DNA from: an uncultured bacterium
GTDB taxonomy: Bacteria; Bacillota; Clostridia; Lachnospirales; Lachnospiraceae
DNA: 34,174 nucleotides
Reading direction: 5' to 3'
NCBI GenBank assembly: GCA_905215775.1
Contig: CAJMRM010000030.1
Span: 1-34,174, forward strand
Shown here: in pieces, positions 32,656 through 34,174 of the stretch
Layout: every line of letters begins with the position of its first letter
Numbering within the stretch: position 1 is the stretch's first letter
Translations under genes and position numbers: made by a program
Notes under the pieces: generated by a model
Told to the model about the DNA's origin: nothing
Seen by the model: only the letters and a program-made list of their open reading frames with translations
The model's database searches: none

Positions 32656-32770
32656 TCATGTCCGGAACCCGGACAGCCGGGAATATCCCGCTGGCTCTGA
32701 GCCCCCGGTTCCGGTCCGCCGGTCTTCAGCCCGCTGGCTCCGACTCGCCTGGGCAGGAGCAGCAGCTTTT
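32656..32770. other. GC-rich, repeat-bearing stretch between two terminators
   Basis: Within an AT-rich intergenic region this stretch is strongly GC-rich. It holds a hairpin GTCCGG-AAC-CCGGAC (32660-32674), a palindrome CGGGAATATCCCG (32677-32689), and two copies of CCCGCTGGCTC (32686-32696 and about 32731-32741). It looks like a structured RNA segment or a fragment of a dispersed repeat. Open frames across it run through the next terminator and are not credible. Confidence 0.45.
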
Positions 32771-32820
32771 CCCCCAGTACCCAAAATTTCTCCGTTTTAT
32801 GGGCACTGGGGGGATTTTTT
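32771..32820 (+). terminator. Strong terminator-like hairpin
   Basis: CCCCCAGTACCC (32771-32782) and GGGCACTGGGGG (32801-32812) form a 12-bp stem with one mismatch, followed by GATTTTTT. It would end any plus-strand transcript crossing the GC-rich segment. Confidence 0.8.
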
Positions 32821-32960
32821 CTATCCGCTTCCCAAATTTCTCATTTTTCCTGTTTTCACTCAAAGCATCCCAGGGTTCGGGTATGGAAGAAAAAGAAGGT
32901 CCTATGCCCAAAACTCTGATATCATGGGAAGTATTTACCACTCTCTTATCATTTTTATTT

Positions 32961-32986
32961 GACATTTAATGACATTTTTCGACATT
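32961..32986 (+). promoter_or_regulatory. Three GACATT repeats at 10-base period, possible enhancer site
   Basis: GACATT at 32961, 32971 and 32981, one helical turn apart; an inverted TTGTCAATT lies at 33003-33011. The repeats are about 140-160 bases upstream of the sigma-54-like promoter, the usual place for an enhancer-binding protein. The tract between (33012-33120) is almost pure A/T with no gene. Confidence 0.5.
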
Positions 32987-33122
32987 ATTATTCTTCATTT
33001 TTTGTCAATTATTTTATAGAATTATATTTATAGATATTTTTTTCACATTTTCTCACTACATTTGCATTATTTTTTTAATATTTTAAATATATTTTTATTT
33101 ATTTTACTTTGTTTTTCTAAAA

Positions 33123-33138
33123 TGGCATATTTATTGCT
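33123..33138 (+). promoter_or_regulatory. Probable sigma-54 promoter of the YfcC-family gene
   Basis: TGGCAT-N5-TTGCT (33123-33128 and 33134-33138) matches the -24/-12 consensus TGGCAC-N5-TTGCW, with the GG and GC doublets correctly spaced. Start would be near 33150, about 70 bases before the ATG. A sigma-A reading (TGGCAT, 17 bases, TAGAAT at 33146-33151) is also possible but its -35 is weak. Confidence 0.65.
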
Positions 33139-33161
33139 TTTTATTTAGAATATAATCAATA

Positions 33162-33185
33162 TTCACATCAAACGGCCGTTGTGAA
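33162..33185 (+). repeat. Inverted repeat in the YfcC leader
   Basis: TTCAC (33162-33166) and GTGAA (33181-33185) flank a perfect palindrome AACGGCCGTT (33171-33180). It could be an RNA hairpin in the leader or a protein-binding site 34 bases before the ATG. Confidence 0.45.
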
Positions 33186-33219
33186 AATTTCTTATGATGT
33201 TTAATGAAAGGAGAGTCTT

Positions 33220-34174
33220 ATGAAAGGTTCAAAAAAGAAATTTACTGCTCCACATGTATTTGTTATCTTATTTTCTTTAATCATCTTTGCTTCTGTTCTT
33301 ACCTACATTATTCCAGCTGGACACTTTGAGAGAATTGACCTCAATGGAAGGATGGTTATTGACCCCGAATCATTCACCTATGTGGAACCTTCACCAGTAA
33401 ACCTTTTTGAATCATTAAATTCAATTACTGTTGGTATTGGAGAAGTTTCTGAAATTATTGCATTCTTGTTAATTATGGGCGGAAGCTTCAATGTAATCCA
33501 GTCTACGGATGCAATAAAAATAGGAATTGGGCAAATTGCTGTCGCGGGTGCCAAAAGTGGAAAAGATAAGTTCTTAATTCCCATTCTTATGGCTTCATTT
33601 GCAGCTGGAGGAGTTGTATTCGGGATGGCCGAAGAAACGCTTCCTTTTATTGCCATCATGGTTATGCTTGCTATGTCCATGGGATTTGATTCCATTACTG
33701 GAGCAGCGATTGCATTAGTCGGGGCCTGCACTGGGGTATCCTGTTCATCCATGAGTCCATTTACCTGTGGTGTTGCCCAGACAATTGCCGAACTTCCACT
33801 TCTCAGTGGTTGGCAGTTCAGAATGTGCGCTCTTGTTTTTATGTTTACAATTTCCTGCTCCTATGTATACCGCTATGCTATGAAGGTACGTAAAAACCCT
33901 CAGCTAAGCGTAATGTACGAAATTGACCGTCAACGCACAGATACTCTTGACTTAAATAAACTGGAAAAACTGACCGGTAAGCATAAAGCGGTCCTTGCAA
34001 TCTTCTTCGGTATGATGATTCTCTTAGTATTTGGAGTTATGAAGCTTGGATGGGGCATCACACAGATGTCGTCCCTTTTCCTTGCATCCTCCATTTTAAC
34101 TGCAATCGTCTTCCGTATGAAATTAAATGATTATGCTAAAATCTTTGCAGAAGGCCTGGAATCTCTGGCAGTAG
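33220..34174 (+). CDS. YfcC-family carrier (partial, cut by window end)
   Basis: The first 318 codons of a membrane carrier of the YfcC / C4-dicarboxylate anaerobic carrier superfamily. The N-terminus KFTAPHVFVILFSLIIFASV and YIIPAGHFER are the typical start, then EIIAFLLIMGGSFNVIQSTD, the AGGVVFGMAEETLPF motif and ALVGACTGVSCSSMSPFTCG. At least seven hydrophobic segments are visible. Members include putative amino-acid/ornithine antiporters and other uncharacterised carriers, so no substrate can be named. AAAGGAGAG lies 5 bases before ATG 33220. Base composition is clearly more AT-rich than the core genes, and the promoter looks sigma-54 type, both consistent with an acquired catabolic gene. 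Confidence 0.88.
   Translation, partial: MKGSKKKFTAPHVFVILFSLIIFASVLTYIIPAGHFERIDLNGRMVIDPESFTYVEPSPVNLFESLNSITVGIGEVSEIIAFLLIMGGSFNVIQSTDAIKIGIGQIAVAGAKSGKDKFLIPILMASFAAGGVVFGMAEETLPFIAIMVMLAMSMGFDSITGAAIALVGACTGVSCSSMSPFTCGVAQTIAELPLLSGWQFRMCALVFMFTISCSYVYRYAMKVRKNPQLSVMYEIDRQRTDTLDLNKLEKLTGKHKAVLAIFFGMMILLVFGVMKLGWGITQMSSLFLASSILTAIVFRMKLNDYAKIFAEGLESLAV

Noticed and set aside
32658..32969. 103-codon plus-strand open frame (and a 79-codon one opposite)
   Set aside because: Both cross a strong intrinsic terminator, lack ribosome sites and change composition midway.
1..34174. tRNA, rRNA, CRISPR arrays, insertion sequences, prophage
   Set aside because: None found by eye on either strand: no regularly spaced repeats, transposase motifs or tRNA-like cloverleaf ends.

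Overview
The window reads as chromosomal DNA from an endospore-forming, GC-rich member of the Clostridia, most likely a Lachnospiraceae relative. The evidence is the SpoIIM homologue, RNase Y, a tyrosine T-box leader, a clostridial-type LexA box, strong GGAGG ribosome sites, and the gene order nudF-like / spoIIM / xerD, which is also seen in Bacillus. Most of the window is core housekeeping DNA. Three stretches are visibly more AT-rich and look accessory: the first ~300 bases, about 24.3-27.2 kb, and 32.8 kb to the end.

Layout. 1-4.6 kb: the tail of an unrecognised gene (+), then on the minus strand an EutH-type permease, an aminopeptidase P and an M20 amidohydrolase. 4.7-10.8 kb (minus): tyrS behind a complete T-box leader with a consensus promoter, a 49-codon remnant of a second M20 amidohydrolase, then mfd and pth. 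10.8-13.9 kb (plus): a MATE exporter and a COG2509 flavoprotein, divergent from pth. 13.9-20.6 kb (minus): a YjbR-like protein, xerD, spoIIM, a NUDIX ADP-ribose pyrophosphatase, proC and the methionine ABC transporter metQ-metI-metN. 20.7-24.1 kb (minus): rny, recX and recA, with recA behind a LexA box. 24.3-27.2 kb (minus): an HD-domain gene, an MBL-fold hydrolase and an SLC13-type permease. The HD and permease genes are broken by frameshifts. 27.2-31.3 kb (minus): a PhoR/PhoB-like two-component system and a Na+/phosphate cotransporter with phased Pho-box repeats upstream. 31.5-32.5 kb (minus): a subtilisin-like protease without a signal peptide. 32.5-33.2 kb: an intergenic region with a possible short RNA and two terminators. 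33.2 kb to the end (plus): a YfcC-family carrier, cut by the window edge, behind a probable sigma-54 promoter.

The most interesting element is upstream of metN. A short transcript leader carries a consensus-like promoter and a strong ribosome site, then a 44-codon ORF with 8 Met codons, 7 of them within codons 12-26. An intrinsic terminator follows 29 nt after its stop. A segment over the ORF's last codons can pair with the 5' arm of that terminator. This is the architecture of a translating-ribosome attenuator sensing charged methionyl-tRNA, in a lineage where SAM riboswitches or T-boxes usually do this job. I saw neither of those there.

Other regulatory signals also match the genes they precede: a UAC specifier for tyrS, a LexA box for recA, and Pho boxes for the phosphate transporter. 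The sigma-54 promoter before YfcC has 10-bp-phased repeats about 140-160 bp upstream, where an enhancer would sit.
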